From contig NZ_CP036524.1 in assembly GCF_008281175.1 (NCBI RefSeq), positions 3,410,001-3,474,000 on the forward strand: DNA of 64,000 nt. Reading direction: 5' to 3'. The position numbers were made by a program, and so were the translations under genes. Positions 40,946 through 49,895 of the stretch are shown here, piece after piece (the stretch's first letter is position 1; the number at the start of each line of letters is the position of its first letter). The notes beneath the pieces are model-generated. The model ran no database searches, was not told where the DNA came from, and worked only from the letters and a program-made list of their open reading frames with translations. This stretch comes from [Clostridium] hylemonae DSM 15053. GTDB taxonomy: Bacteria; Bacillota; Clostridia; Lachnospirales; Lachnospiraceae.

Positions 40946-40972
40946 TACATAGCTGGGGAAATAGCAAAGCCA

Positions 40973-41055
40973 GCGGGACAGAGGGCGACGGTCAAGGCCG
41001 GGTGCAAACCCGTTCATTTCAGCCTTGACGGTTGCCCTCTGTCCTGCTATTTTTT
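40973..41055 (+). terminator. Long stem-loop with T-run at the end of the cargo
   Basis: Arms 40973-40998 and 41022-41047 (core GGACAGAGGGC with GCCCTCTGTCC and GTCAAGGC with GCCTTGAC) pair over 26 positions with three mismatches or wobbles. The loop holds a smaller CGGGT/ACCCG hairpin. TATTTTTT follows. It is a likely terminator, or possibly a structured RNA. Confidence 0.75.
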
Positions 41056-41451
41056 CGGGAGTGTGGCCACAAGTTCGGGACATTTTGTCCCGAAGTCCGG
41101 CGTGGGACGATAGACGGGGGCTTTCATATACGCCCTGTCTGCTGATGTAACCAGTCCTGCGCTTGCGGTTTTACGCCCTGCAAGCACAGCCCTGTTTTCC
41201 TGCCACTTCAAATGCCCTTGCCCTCCCCGGCGGCAACGGCATTTTCACGGCAACGCCGACAGAGCGTACAACACACTACACTTTGCTTCGCAAAGTCGTG
41301 TGCCAAAGGGTGCCCCTTTGGAAACCCCATTGAGAGAGCCGTGGCTATGCCGTGGCCCTCTCAATGCAAAAGACGGGCTATCAGCTTACCGCCGATAGTC
41401 CGTCTTTTGTTGCTACATTCCGCTTGCCGACTGCCCAGTCTGAATGTTTCT
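41056..41451. other. Non-coding right arm of the element
   Basis: No credible gene is seen. It holds a perfect TTCGGGACA/TGTCCCGAA palindrome (41074-41094), a CCAAAGGG/CCCTTTGG hairpin near 41302-41320, and a perfect 15-bp stem at 41368-41382 with 41394-41408 (AAAAGACGGGCTATC) that acts as a bidirectional terminator. Confidence 0.5.
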
Positions 41452-41471
41452 CAATACTTCCTTATTGGGTG
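41452..41471 (+). repeat. Right terminal inverted repeat
   Basis: It is inverted relative to 35616-35635, with 18 of 20 positions matching. Confidence 0.8.
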
Positions 41472-41552
41472 TCAGCCTTGGCCGGACTCCTTTTTCTTCC
41501 CTTTTTAGATCGGGACAGTTCCCTGTACTTCTTTTATATGCTGTAAGACTTT

Positions 41553-42245
41553 TTATTCTTCTCTTTTGCATACGGTTCTGTAGACAACCGCCGCGATCAC
41601 CGCGCCAAGAAGCGGTGCCGCAATGAACACCCACACCTGTGAAAGCGCCGTGCCGTTTCCGACAAGCAGAGCAGGCCCAAGACTTCTCGCCGGGTTTACG
41701 GAAGTTCCCGTAAGCGGGATTCCGAGAATATGTACAAACGCAAGTGTCAGACCGATAACGATCCCGGCCGCCCTGCTGTTCTCCGCTTTGGCGGTAACTC
41801 CCAGGATCGTAAAGACAAACACAAATGTCAAAATGACTTCCACGAGTATTGCCCCCGGCATACTGAGGCCTGTATAGGAAGCCTCCGCAAATCCGTTCTG
41901 TCCAAGGCCGGTCTCCCATACCGGACCAAGGCCTGTACAACTGATGACACCGTACAGTATCCCGGCTCCTGCGATACCTCCCAGAAACTGTGCCACAAGA
42001 TACCCCGCAAAGTCTGCGGCGCTCATGCCTTTATTTAAAAATACTCCCAGTGAGACCGCCGGATTAATGTGACACCCGGATACATCACCTATCACATAAG
42101 CCATTGCCACGATAGAAAGCCCGAAGGCCATCGCTATTCCAAGAATGCCCAGCGTCCCGTCGATCCCCCCTGACACAGCCGCCGAACCGCAGCCAAACAG
42201 AGTCAGGACTGCAGTTCCGATAAATTCTGCAACATATTTTTTCAT
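41553..42245 (-). CDS. Aquaporin (AqpZ-type MIP channel)
   Basis: This 230-residue protein has six membrane helices and two half-helices carrying both NPA motifs: SGCHINPAVSLG (about residue 61) and TGTSVNPARSLGP (about residue 187). The histidine in AFVHILGIPLTGTSVNPARS lies where AqpZ has its water-selective histidine, rather than the glycine of GlpF, so water rather than glycerol is favoured. The ATG at 42245 follows AGGAGGAAGAAGAA. It has its own promoter but shares strand and neighbourhood with an MscS channel. Confidence 0.9.
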   Translation of the reverse strand: MKKYVAEFIGTAVLTLFGCGSAAVSGGIDGTLGILGIAMAFGLSIVAMAYVIGDVSGCHINPAVSLGVFLNKGMSAADFAGYLVAQFLGGIAGAGILYGVISCTGLGPVWETGLGQNGFAEASYTGLSMPGAILVEVILTFVFVFTILGVTAKAENSRAAGIVIGLTLAFVHILGIPLTGTSVNPARSLGPALLVGNGTALSQVWVFIAAPLLGAVIAAVVYRTVCKREE

Positions 42246-42284
42246 GTTCTTCTTCCTCCTTTGTACAACTGACACATCGGTCAC

Positions 42285-42313
42285 ATCGTAGTACAGCATA
42301 TGTTGCATGTCAA
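42285..42313 (-). promoter_or_regulatory. Predicted promoter of the aquaporin gene
   Basis: On the minus strand TTGACA (42313-42308), a 17-bp spacer and TACGAT (42290-42285) lie about 40 bp before the ATG. Confidence 0.6.
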
Positions 42314-42363
42314 CAAACTGAACACAAACCGTCTTTATTTTACACAATCAGAACGGCCGTCTT

Positions 42364-45300
42364 TTAGTTCTCTTCCTCTTCCGCTATAAAGCTTTTGGAC
42401 AGTTCCTTCTGTGATCTGTTAAACTTGTCCGCTCTGCGCTTCTCCCACTCGCTTGCCTTTTTGGCCTCTGTCGGTTCGTTTACGACAACCTGCGGGAATG
42501 GTATGTTGATATCATATTTGTCAAAGATAAGCTTCATCTCCCGGTTCAGGTCACGACCCATCTGCACCCTGTCACTCTCTGTACAAAGCACCATGACCCG
42601 GATCACAACACTGCTTTCTCCCAGCTCAATAACGCCTTTGTAGAATGGGCCTTCAATAATATTAGTCAGACGCTTTCTGATATTCGGGAATTCCTTCTCC
42701 AGAATATTTTCGACTCTTTCGAGTGATTCACCGTATTCTATTCCGACGTCGGCCCACGAGTATGAATACTGCCTTGTCATGTTGATGACGCCGCTCACCT
42801 CGCTGTTGCTGATTATCTTGATATTTTTACTGGGGTCCTCGATCTTTGTCGTGCGGATGCCGATCTCAAGCACGGTCCCTCTCCAGTCCCCGATCGTAAC
42901 GATATCGCCGACCCGGAACTCGCCTTCAAAGATAATGAACAGACCGGCCAGTATATCGGACACGAGCGTCCTGGCGCCGAGGCCGACGACAAGTGTCAGG
43001 ATACCGGCGGAAGCCAGAAGCGTCTTTGTGTCAACGCCGATCAGAGCCAGACAGTAGTACAGAATGGCAATGACCGAAAAGTATTTGATAAAGCTGTGCA
43101 GCAGCCTGCATACCGTCTCGCCCCTCGCACCGAATGTCTTTGACAGCATGCGCAGTATGGCCTGGACAAGTACCGTTATGACACTCACAACGCATATTAT
43201 AAGGATGCATCCTGTGAGCGCGAAGATGTTCACTCCCCGCTCCCATTCTCCGTTCAGGATATACAGGAAAATGGAATTGCTGCCGAATATTTTTTCTTTC
43301 ATCATGACTGCCATGCAGATGGCCGCGGCCAAAACCCCCAGTATCATCTTCAGCACTGTGGATATCTGCTGCTCAGGCGTCTTTTCATTCCACCGGATGG
43401 ACACAGTCTCCCAGCGGCTTTCCGCGGTTTCTGTCTTTCTCACGCTTCCGTCAGGCATGACGACATCAATGTTCCGCCTTCCTGCGCCGTCCTTAACGGC
43501 ATCTGCTTCTTCCCGTCCGCTTCGGCTGAGTGTGAGCAGAAGAAAGACAAACAGAAGACATATGAAGCTGACGGCGCCGCACGCAAGAGTTATCGGCAGA
43601 CGGGCGCCTGTCATGGCGTCCTTTGGCACAACCACATAGATATAGTCACTTTTTGTTTCGAGTGATGAGCCGTAATATGTCTTGTTGTCAACTGTTATAT
43701 AATCACAGTATGCATCTTTAAACTGCTGCTTTTGCATGCCGTAGGAGACCGCGCTTCTTCCCGTCAGCTTTTCCTTTGGATAGTACGCAAAGGTCTTATC
43801 CTTTTTGTCCACGGCAAATACAAAGCCTCCCTTGCCTACTTTTGTCTTCTCCAGCACCTTGTCTATCTGCATATTAGATAAGGTCTCCTTCAGCTTGGAC
43901 GGCGTGACGGATATCTGGACAAACCCGTCTGCATCTCCTCTGTCGTCCCGCAGCGTTACTCCGATATACTGATGATAGCCGCCCGACACCTCGTCGGTCT
44001 GTGCGTCCTGAATAATGTAGTCCGCGCCATTGAGCAGCTTATTAAATTCATACGACTGATCCTCAGGATCCCCGCTGAGCTTGAAATTCGTGTAAGGGGA
44101 GCTGGTAGCCGTCTGCACACCTGCCATGTCGAACACATTGACCGCCTCTACGTCGAGTGCTTTGCTTAATTCTACAAGCGCATCCTTCTGTGCAACTCCG
44201 GGATCTTGACTGATAATATAGGAGGCGATCCTGCCCTTGTTCAAATACCTTGCATTATACTGCTCTGTCGTCTCATCGATATCTTTTTCATAATGCTTCA
44301 GTGTTTTCTCCACCTCAGCCACGCGCTCATTGTTCCCCATAGACTGGCGTGACAGCGCGAACAATGTCTGCATATAAAACGTTATGATGAGGATAAAAAT
44401 AAGTCCCACCACGGAAATAGTACCTATTTTCCGCCCGATCACTCTGTCGTAGCAGAATTTTCCCCACGCACTGGAGCCGGCCTCTTTCTTTCCGCTTTTT
44501 TCTCTGTCCTTCATCATAAATATGGAATATGTGATCACAAGCGTCATAACCGCAAAGAAAGCAAAAAGTATTCCCGCAACGGTAACGCCCCGCGAGGAAA
44601 TTATTTCCTTCTCACTTACAGCACATATGATATAGGCATCCTGCTGCTTCGTGATCCCGCAGTAAAACTTCTCACCGTTTACGGTCAGCCATGTATAGTT
44701 GTTGTCTTCCAGCTCCTCTACCGGAATGCCCGCATCGAGCGCATCCGTTCCGGACAGCTTTTCGTCCGGATGATATAAAAAGGTGTAATCTTTTTCTGAC
44801 ACGGCAAAGGCATAGCCCTCCAGGCCTACGCTTACATTGCCCAGAATACTTTTCCATGTGGAAGTCTCCTCCAGAAGCTTGTAAAGCTCCTCTGGGTCCT
44901 GTTCGATCACGACCATCCTGTCATCATCGATCCTTGAGCCATAATAGCGGAGACTTGTCTCTTTGTTCCGTACTTCAAAGGCTTCTGAAGCCTCCCCTGT
45001 ATCAAATACAGTGCGCAGCTGGTTATACCTGCTGCGGGTAAAGTCCGCCGGAGATTCCTGCGCCAATGCGACCTTATTTCCCCGGCTGTCCACGACGAGC
45101 ACGTTCGTGACTTCCAGCAGGCTGCGGTACTCCTCAAGTCTGCCGTCTGTATATTCATCGGCTGTCTGCCTCTGATACATGTAGGACAGACTGTCAGCCT
45201 TTGATCTGTAAATATCATCGAAGGACACGGTGATCTGATCTGCTGCTTCCCCGGCGCTTTTGAGCAGGCTGCTCATCTCATGTACTTTATCTTCTGTATT

Positions 45301-45423
45301 TTTCTTCTGATCGTTCACGGATAGATCCGTCTGCATGCTGAGCAGAAAGAGCCCGAGCAGGACCAGGCAGATAATTTCCGCCCCAACGGCAAGAAGCGCT
45401 TTTCTTTTTAATTTCTCAGACAA
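42364..45423 (-). CDS. MscS-type channel with two extracytoplasmic sensor regions
   Basis: The protein has about 1019 residues. A first helix (about 8-28) and helix near 285 enclose one outside domain. Helices near 345 and 620 enclose a second one, and both contain the related signature GYAFAVSEKDYTFLYHPDEKL / GGFVFAVDKKDKTFAYYPKEKL (cores FAVSEKDYTFLYHP and FAVDKKDKTFAYYP), as in Cache sensors. Three further helices lead into the MscS pore and beta domain (LVVGLGARTLVSDILAGLFI, GTVLEIGIRTTKIED). TTG 45423 after AGGGGGG is favoured over ATG 45444, which lacks a Shine-Dalgarno. It begins just after the binding-lipoprotein gene. Confidence 0.85.
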   Translation of the reverse strand: MSEKLKRKALLAVGAEIICLVLLGLFLLSMQTDLSVNDQKKNTEDKVHEMSSLLKSAGEAADQITVSFDDIYRSKADSLSYMYQRQTADEYTDGRLEEYRSLLEVTNVLVVDSRGNKVALAQESPADFTRSRYNQLRTVFDTGEASEAFEVRNKETSLRYYGSRIDDDRMVVIEQDPEELYKLLEETSTWKSILGNVSVGLEGYAFAVSEKDYTFLYHPDEKLSGTDALDAGIPVEELEDNNYTWLTVNGEKFYCGITKQQDAYIICAVSEKEIISSRGVTVAGILFAFFAVMTLVITYSIFMMKDREKSGKKEAGSSAWGKFCYDRVIGRKIGTISVVGLIFILIITFYMQTLFALSRQSMGNNERVAEVEKTLKHYEKDIDETTEQYNARYLNKGRIASYIISQDPGVAQKDALVELSKALDVEAVNVFDMAGVQTATSSPYTNFKLSGDPEDQSYEFNKLLNGADYIIQDAQTDEVSGGYHQYIGVTLRDDRGDADGFVQISVTPSKLKETLSNMQIDKVLEKTKVGKGGFVFAVDKKDKTFAYYPKEKLTGRSAVSYGMQKQQFKDAYCDYITVDNKTYYGSSLETKSDYIYVVVPKDAMTGARLPITLACGAVSFICLLFVFLLLTLSRSGREEADAVKDGAGRRNIDVVMPDGSVRKTETAESRWETVSIRWNEKTPEQQISTVLKMILGVLAAAICMAVMMKEKIFGSNSIFLYILNGEWERGVNIFALTGCILIICVVSVITVLVQAILRMLSKTFGARGETVCRLLHSFIKYFSVIAILYYCLALIGVDTKTLLASAGILTLVVGLGARTLVSDILAGLFIIFEGEFRVGDIVTIGDWRGTVLEIGIRTTKIEDPSKNIKIISNSEVSGVINMTRQYSYSWADVGIEYGESLERVENILEKEFPNIRKRLTNIIEGPFYKGVIELGESSVVIRVMVLCTESDRVQMGRDLNREMKLIFDKYDINIPFPQVVVNEPTEAKKASEWEKRRADKFNRSQKELSKSFIAEEEEN

Positions 45424-45434
45424 CTTTATCCCCC

Positions 45435-46232
45435 CTAATCCCATTTATCGATCAGCCGCTCAACTGTCCCGTCGTCCAGCATCTTCTGGACAGCGTCCGC
45501 GACCGGACCGCTCAAATCTGAGTCTTTCCGCGTCGCAACACCGTATTGCTGCTCGGCGACCACAACGTCCAAAAACTCACGGTTTTCATTCATATATGTA
45601 CCTGCGATGCATTTGTCCATGCACACCGCATCCACGGCGCCCGTCTCAAGCGCCGTATCCAGATCTGAATATTTCGCGGTCTTCACGACGCCGGCCCCTT
45701 CGTACACTGTAGCCGTATCTGTGTTGGAGACGACCTTGTCTGTTATGATCCCCAGGTCATACAGCTTCTGTGCAAGCAGGGGGCCTGCGTTGGAACCGGA
45801 CACAATGCCGACCGTCTGGTCTTTCAAATCGTCCGCACTGTGAAAAAGCGCAGATTTCTCTGCCATAATAACCGTCTCATCCGTATAATAAGGCGGGGAA
45901 AAATCAAAGTTTTCCTTTCTCGTATCTGCAATCGAGTAGGCTGCCACGAGACAGTCCACCTTTCCTTCCTGCAGCATCTCCTTCCTGTTATCCGGCTGTA
46001 CCGTAACAAATTCAACCTCCTCGTAACCGAGCTTCTCTGCCAGCTTATTGGCAAGGTCTATCTCCATGCCGTAATATCTTCCGGTCTCTTTGTTCAGATA
46101 CCCAAAATTCATAATATCGTCGCGCACTCCCACTCTGAGCGTCCCGCTCTTCTCCCGGCCGCCGCATCCTGTGAGAACGGCTGCCAGAGTGAGCAGCCCG
46201 CACAGCAGCGCGCTTAACCTTCTCATCTTCAT
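45435..46232 (-). CDS. Family 3 (amino-acid-type) binding lipoprotein without a transporter
   Basis: This 265-residue lipoprotein has a lipobox at AAVLTGC, and the fold is that of polar amino-acid-binding proteins (LRVGVRDDIMNFGYLN, GRYYGMEIDLANKLAEKLG, DCLVAAYSIADTRKENFDFS, TVGIVSGSNAG). No permease or ATPase gene adjoins it; instead it is co-transcribed with the two-sensor MscS channel. It may present a ligand to that channel, which is inference. The ATG at 46232 follows GGGGGAAAGAAAA. Confidence 0.85.
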   Translation of the reverse strand: MKMRRLSALLCGLLTLAAVLTGCGGREKSGTLRVGVRDDIMNFGYLNKETGRYYGMEIDLANKLAEKLGYEEVEFVTVQPDNRKEMLQEGKVDCLVAAYSIADTRKENFDFSPPYYTDETVIMAEKSALFHSADDLKDQTVGIVSGSNAGPLLAQKLYDLGIITDKVVSNTDTATVYEGAGVVKTAKYSDLDTALETGAVDAVCMDKCIAGTYMNENREFLDVVVAEQQYGVATRKDSDLSGPVADAVQKMLDDGTVERLIDKWD

Positions 46233-46400
46233 TTTTCTTTCCCCCTGTGATGTTTTCATGACTGAAATATTAATCTGATTATATTTCTTTTATGAAAAAA
46301 AGGAAATGGAGAGCGCTCATATTATGCTTCTGTTACCAAAAACGCATAAATTTTACTGTTTGTCTTTAATAGCTGCCGCGTTCTACAGTAACTGTATATA

Positions 46401-46430
46401 AAAACGCCCCTCTGTCCGGGCAGAGGGGCG
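46401..46430 (-). terminator. Intrinsic terminator downstream of the leucine-rich-repeat gene
   Basis: CGCCCCTCTG (46405-46414) and CAGAGGGGCG (46421-46430) form a perfect 10-bp stem, followed by TTTTTATA on the minus strand. Confidence 0.85.
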
Positions 46431-46443
46431 TAAAATGAAAGAG

Positions 46444-46497
46444 GAGACTTAGGCAGAACCGGCGCGGTACAGGCCGCGCCGGTTCTTTATCAGTCTC
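46444..46497. terminator. Strong stem-loop after the leucine-rich-repeat stop codon
   Basis: GAACCGGCGCGG (46456-46467) pairs with CCGCGCCGGTTC (46474-46485), with an outer GAGACT/AGTCTC pair. It has no T-run. It may protect the mRNA end or act with the terminator that follows. Confidence 0.7.
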
Positions 46498-46502
46498 TTC
46501 TC

Positions 46503-49500
46503 TTATCTTACATTATGACATTTTGTACGGTGCCGCTTTCGTAAAAATATCAGGAGGGCGCAGACCGTCAGAGAGGCCAGCATGACAAGCACCGCGGCTA
46601 TCGGATCCAGAGGATCGCCCGTCTGAACACCGCTTCCGGTACTGCGGCTGTTTCCTCTGCCGTCGCCTCCCGGAACGAACACCGCAAAGGGGGACAGTCC
46701 CCCGAAGGTTCCTGTCACCGCGCCGTTCTCCACCGGCACTTTAATGCGCTCCAGCTCCCTTCTGTGGCAGTGCATCACGGTCGCTGTCCGCCCGTTGTAC
46801 CCGGTGCCTGCCGGGATCGTCACGTCCACCTCACCCTGAACCTCCCCTGCCGAAAGGCTGATATCGTACAGCAGCAGCGGACCGCCGTTGTCTTTTCCGT
46901 ACGCGCGTATGGTAGCGCAGGCAGAATCATCATCCCCAGTGTGCAGTGTGCCCGATTTCACGTTCAGCATCGCGTCCTCCGTAAAGCTGCCTCTCACTGT
47001 GACCCCGGTGGACGGATCCCGAAGCGTACGCTCGGAGTAAGATGGCGTAAAATGGGCCGTCACCGTGACGTGGGCCGCCGGCATCGTAAAGGTAGTGGAA
47101 GCTTCTTCCGCGTTGGCGAACGCACCGCCGCCGGATGAGGTCCACCGGTCAAACTTCCGGCCGGCAGATGGGGCGGTCATGAGAGACACACTGTCATTTT
47201 CCTGGTACAGACCGCCCTTTGTTGTGTCTGTTCCGCCGGCCACCGTCAGCCGGTAGCCGGGGACAAGTGTCCAGGTATTGCTGTCGACCGGGGTACTGAG
47301 GCCGCTCTTCCATGTATCATTGTAATTGCTCTCCTTCCCGGCAGGGTAGTAGATGGTACCGCTGCCGGCAATAAAATACAACGCACCACCTCCTATCGCT
47401 TTTGGGGGGCGGTCCCCCAAAAAGGTCAGAGATGCAAGGCCTCCGCAGTTATAAAACGCAGCATCCTCAATGGTTTCCAGGCTGTCGGGGAATATCACTT
47501 TTGTAAGGCTGAGGCAGCTCCAAAACGCAAATCCTTTAATAGTCCTCACACCGTCAGGAAGCACAAAGCTCGTATCAGCGTTTCCGATGGGGTAAATAAG
47601 CAGCGTTTCCATCTTTTTATCATACAGCACACCGTTTTCACTGGAAAAGTATCCGTTTCCGTCCGCAACTGTAAATGACTTCATGCTGGCACACTCCGAA
47701 AACGCAAAGTCACCAACGGTTTCCAGGTTCTTTGGGAGCGTAACCTCTGTAAGGCCTCTGCAGCCAGAAAATGCGTAGGATCCAATGGTCTGCAGACTAC
47801 TCGGGAAGACTGCGGCGGCAAGACTGCCGCAGCCCCCAAATGCGTTATCCTCAATGGATCGCAGACCGTCCGGGAAGACTGCGTTTTTTAGGCTGCCACA
47901 GCCATAAAATGCATTGCTTCCAATCGTTTTCAGTTTATCCGGGAAAATAACAGTGGTGAGTCTTCCGATGTTATTACGAGCTGATCCTCCCATCTTTATC
48001 AGGCCGTCCATCTCCGACAAGTCCAGGATGGTCAGATTTGTCCAGTCACTGCCAGTCTTGTAGAGGCTCCGCAGATAATCCCAGTTATCTCCGGTGAATT
48101 CCGTGGCATCTCCTCTGAGCGTTATGGCAGTGTAGTCCGCCTTATTGCCGCCGCCAAGCGCAGTTGTGACTTTGTTCGCCACCTCGCCGGGGGCATCGTT
48201 ATCCACTTCCACGACCAGGTTATACACTCCGCTGCTCCAGCCTCCGCCGGCGGAAAGGTTCAGTCCGCTGATCCAGGCGGCATCATAGCCGGGCGCATCG
48301 CTCGGGTAATACAGCCGGCCGCCTCCGGCGATATTTGCAAACGCGCCAGATCCAACGCTCGGAGGGGTGCTGCCCGTAAAGGTCAGAGAGGCAAGGCTTC
48401 CACAGGAATTAAAAGCATTAGTGCCGATGGAGGTCAGGTTTTTTGAAAAAGTCACTTCCGTTAGCCCGCGGCAGAAATAAAATGCATTGTTTCCAATAGA
48501 TTCCAGGTTGTTCGGGAACGTTACCTCCGTAAGCCCGGTGCAGTTGCTGAACGCATAACCCTCAATGGTTTTCAGGCTGGACGGGAAGGTCACACTTTCA
48601 AGGCTGGGCTGGATGCTGAACGCGCCTTCTCCAATAGTCATCACACCATCCGGAATGGTGAAGCTTATATCAGTCTTTCCTTCCGGGTACCGAAGAAGTG
48701 TTTCCATCTTCTTATCATACAGTACGCCCGCCTTGCCGGTAAAGTATGGGCTTTCACTCTCAACTGCAAATGCTGTAAGGCTGGTGCACCCAGTAAACGC
48801 GCTGCTTTCGATGGTCTGCAGCTTTGATGGGAAGGTCACCTCCGTAAGGCTGATGCACCCAGTAAACGCACCACTCCCGATAGTTTCCAGGCTGGACGGA
48901 AAGGTTACACCTGTCAGGCCAGCGCAATATCCAAACGCATCATTCTTAATAGATTTCAGGTTGTTCGGGAAGACTGTCTCCTTAAGGCTGCTGCATCTAT
49001 AAAACGCAGCCTCCCCGATGGTTTCCAGGCTGGACGGGAAGGTCACCGCGATGAGCTTTGCCGGACTCTTCTGCAGATTTAAGGCTTCGGCTTCCACCTT
49101 GCTCAGGCGGCTCATCCCCGACAAGTCCAGGGTGGTAAGGCTGTTCCATTCGCTGTCCTCTTCATACAGCCCCCGGATATAACCCCAGTTACCCTCCGTG
49201 AGCTCCGAAGCGCTGCCCGTGAGTATTATGGCAGTGTAATCCGCCTTATTACCGCCGCCAAGCTCCGCCTCCACTGCGTTTTTCACCGCGTCAGTGCCAT
49301 TTCCGGTCACTTCCACAGTAAGGGCGGTGCCCGCAGAGACCGTCTGAAGTGCCGGAGCACTCTTGAGAGCACTATTCGTCTGTGCTTCTTTTACCCGCAC
49401 CGTGATCCGGGGCAGGCTCACCTCCTTTGGCACGGTATATCCTTCGCCGGGCTTTGGGGTCAGGACATACTCCCCGGGCTTCTCACTGTCATAGGCAGGC

Positions 49501-49811
49501 CCGCTCTCCCACGTCACGGGAACATTCTCCGCTGACGGCGCGGAAGTCTCCCCGCCGTTCTCCGCCGGTTCCTCCTGTACACGGAAGACCATGGCCTCCA
49601 GTTCCCCGGGCAGGTTTAACTCCTCCCATGCGGTGCCCTGCGGCACCTTTCGCTCCGTGCTGTTATCCGGCAGCGCTAAGAAGGACTGTATCTGCCCCTC
49701 CGAAGGAGCCACCGGCGTCTCCGCCCTTGCGGCCAGAGGCATAGTCATGCCCAAAAGCACCGCTGTGGACAACAGCAGTGCCAGTATCCTCTCTTTTCGT
49801 TTCTCTCCCAT
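46503..49811 (-). CDS. BspA-type leucine-rich-repeat surface protein
   Basis: This secreted protein of about 1102 residues has a signal peptide (MGEKRKERILALLLSTAVLLG), a lead domain, then two blocks of LRR_5-type repeats of about 23 residues with the pattern L..I...AF..C..L..V.FP..L..I, and a second pair of VEVDNDAPGEVANKV-type domains between them. An InlB-like repeat (VAGGTDTTKGGLYQENDSVSL) precedes the end. The C-terminus has SGVQTGDPLDP, one helix and RKRHR, a sortase-like anchor variant rather than LPXTG. BspA proteins bind host or bacterial surfaces. The ATG at 49811 follows AGAGGAAATGT. Confidence 0.85.
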   Translation of the reverse strand: MGEKRKERILALLLSTAVLLGMTMPLAARAETPVAPSEGQIQSFLALPDNSTERKVPQGTAWEELNLPGELEAMVFRVQEEPAENGGETSAPSAENVPVTWESGPAYDSEKPGEYVLTPKPGEGYTVPKEVSLPRITVRVKEAQTNSALKSAPALQTVSAGTALTVEVTGNGTDAVKNAVEAELGGGNKADYTAIILTGSASELTEGNWGYIRGLYEEDSEWNSLTTLDLSGMSRLSKVEAEALNLQKSPAKLIAVTFPSSLETIGEAAFYRCSSLKETVFPNNLKSIKNDAFGYCAGLTGVTFPSSLETIGSGAFTGCISLTEVTFPSKLQTIESSAFTGCTSLTAFAVESESPYFTGKAGVLYDKKMETLLRYPEGKTDISFTIPDGVMTIGEGAFSIQPSLESVTFPSSLKTIEGYAFSNCTGLTEVTFPNNLESIGNNAFYFCRGLTEVTFSKNLTSIGTNAFNSCGSLASLTFTGSTPPSVGSGAFANIAGGGRLYYPSDAPGYDAAWISGLNLSAGGGWSSGVYNLVVEVDNDAPGEVANKVTTALGGGNKADYTAITLRGDATEFTGDNWDYLRSLYKTGSDWTNLTILDLSEMDGLIKMGGSARNNIGRLTTVIFPDKLKTIGSNAFYGCGSLKNAVFPDGLRSIEDNAFGGCGSLAAAVFPSSLQTIGSYAFSGCRGLTEVTLPKNLETVGDFAFSECASMKSFTVADGNGYFSSENGVLYDKKMETLLIYPIGNADTSFVLPDGVRTIKGFAFWSCLSLTKVIFPDSLETIEDAAFYNCGGLASLTFLGDRPPKAIGGGALYFIAGSGTIYYPAGKESNYNDTWKSGLSTPVDSNTWTLVPGYRLTVAGGTDTTKGGLYQENDSVSLMTAPSAGRKFDRWTSSGGGAFANAEEASTTFTMPAAHVTVTAHFTPSYSERTLRDPSTGVTVRGSFTEDAMLNVKSGTLHTGDDDSACATIRAYGKDNGGPLLLYDISLSAGEVQGEVDVTIPAGTGYNGRTATVMHCHRRELERIKVPVENGAVTGTFGGLSPFAVFVPGGDGRGNSRSTGSGVQTGDPLDPIAAVLVMLASLTVCALLIFLRKRHRTKCHNVR

Positions 49812-49895
49812 ACATTTCCTCTCTTTCTCCCTGCTGCTTTCTGTGCTGTACTTTCCCATCACCCAGAAGCCCCTGAACGCAGGACGGTCAGAAGC

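Noticed and set aside
41212-41546. Open frames in the right arm of the element and past its end
   Set aside because: The region is full of hairpins and contains the terminal repeat; no conserved sequence or start signal was seen.
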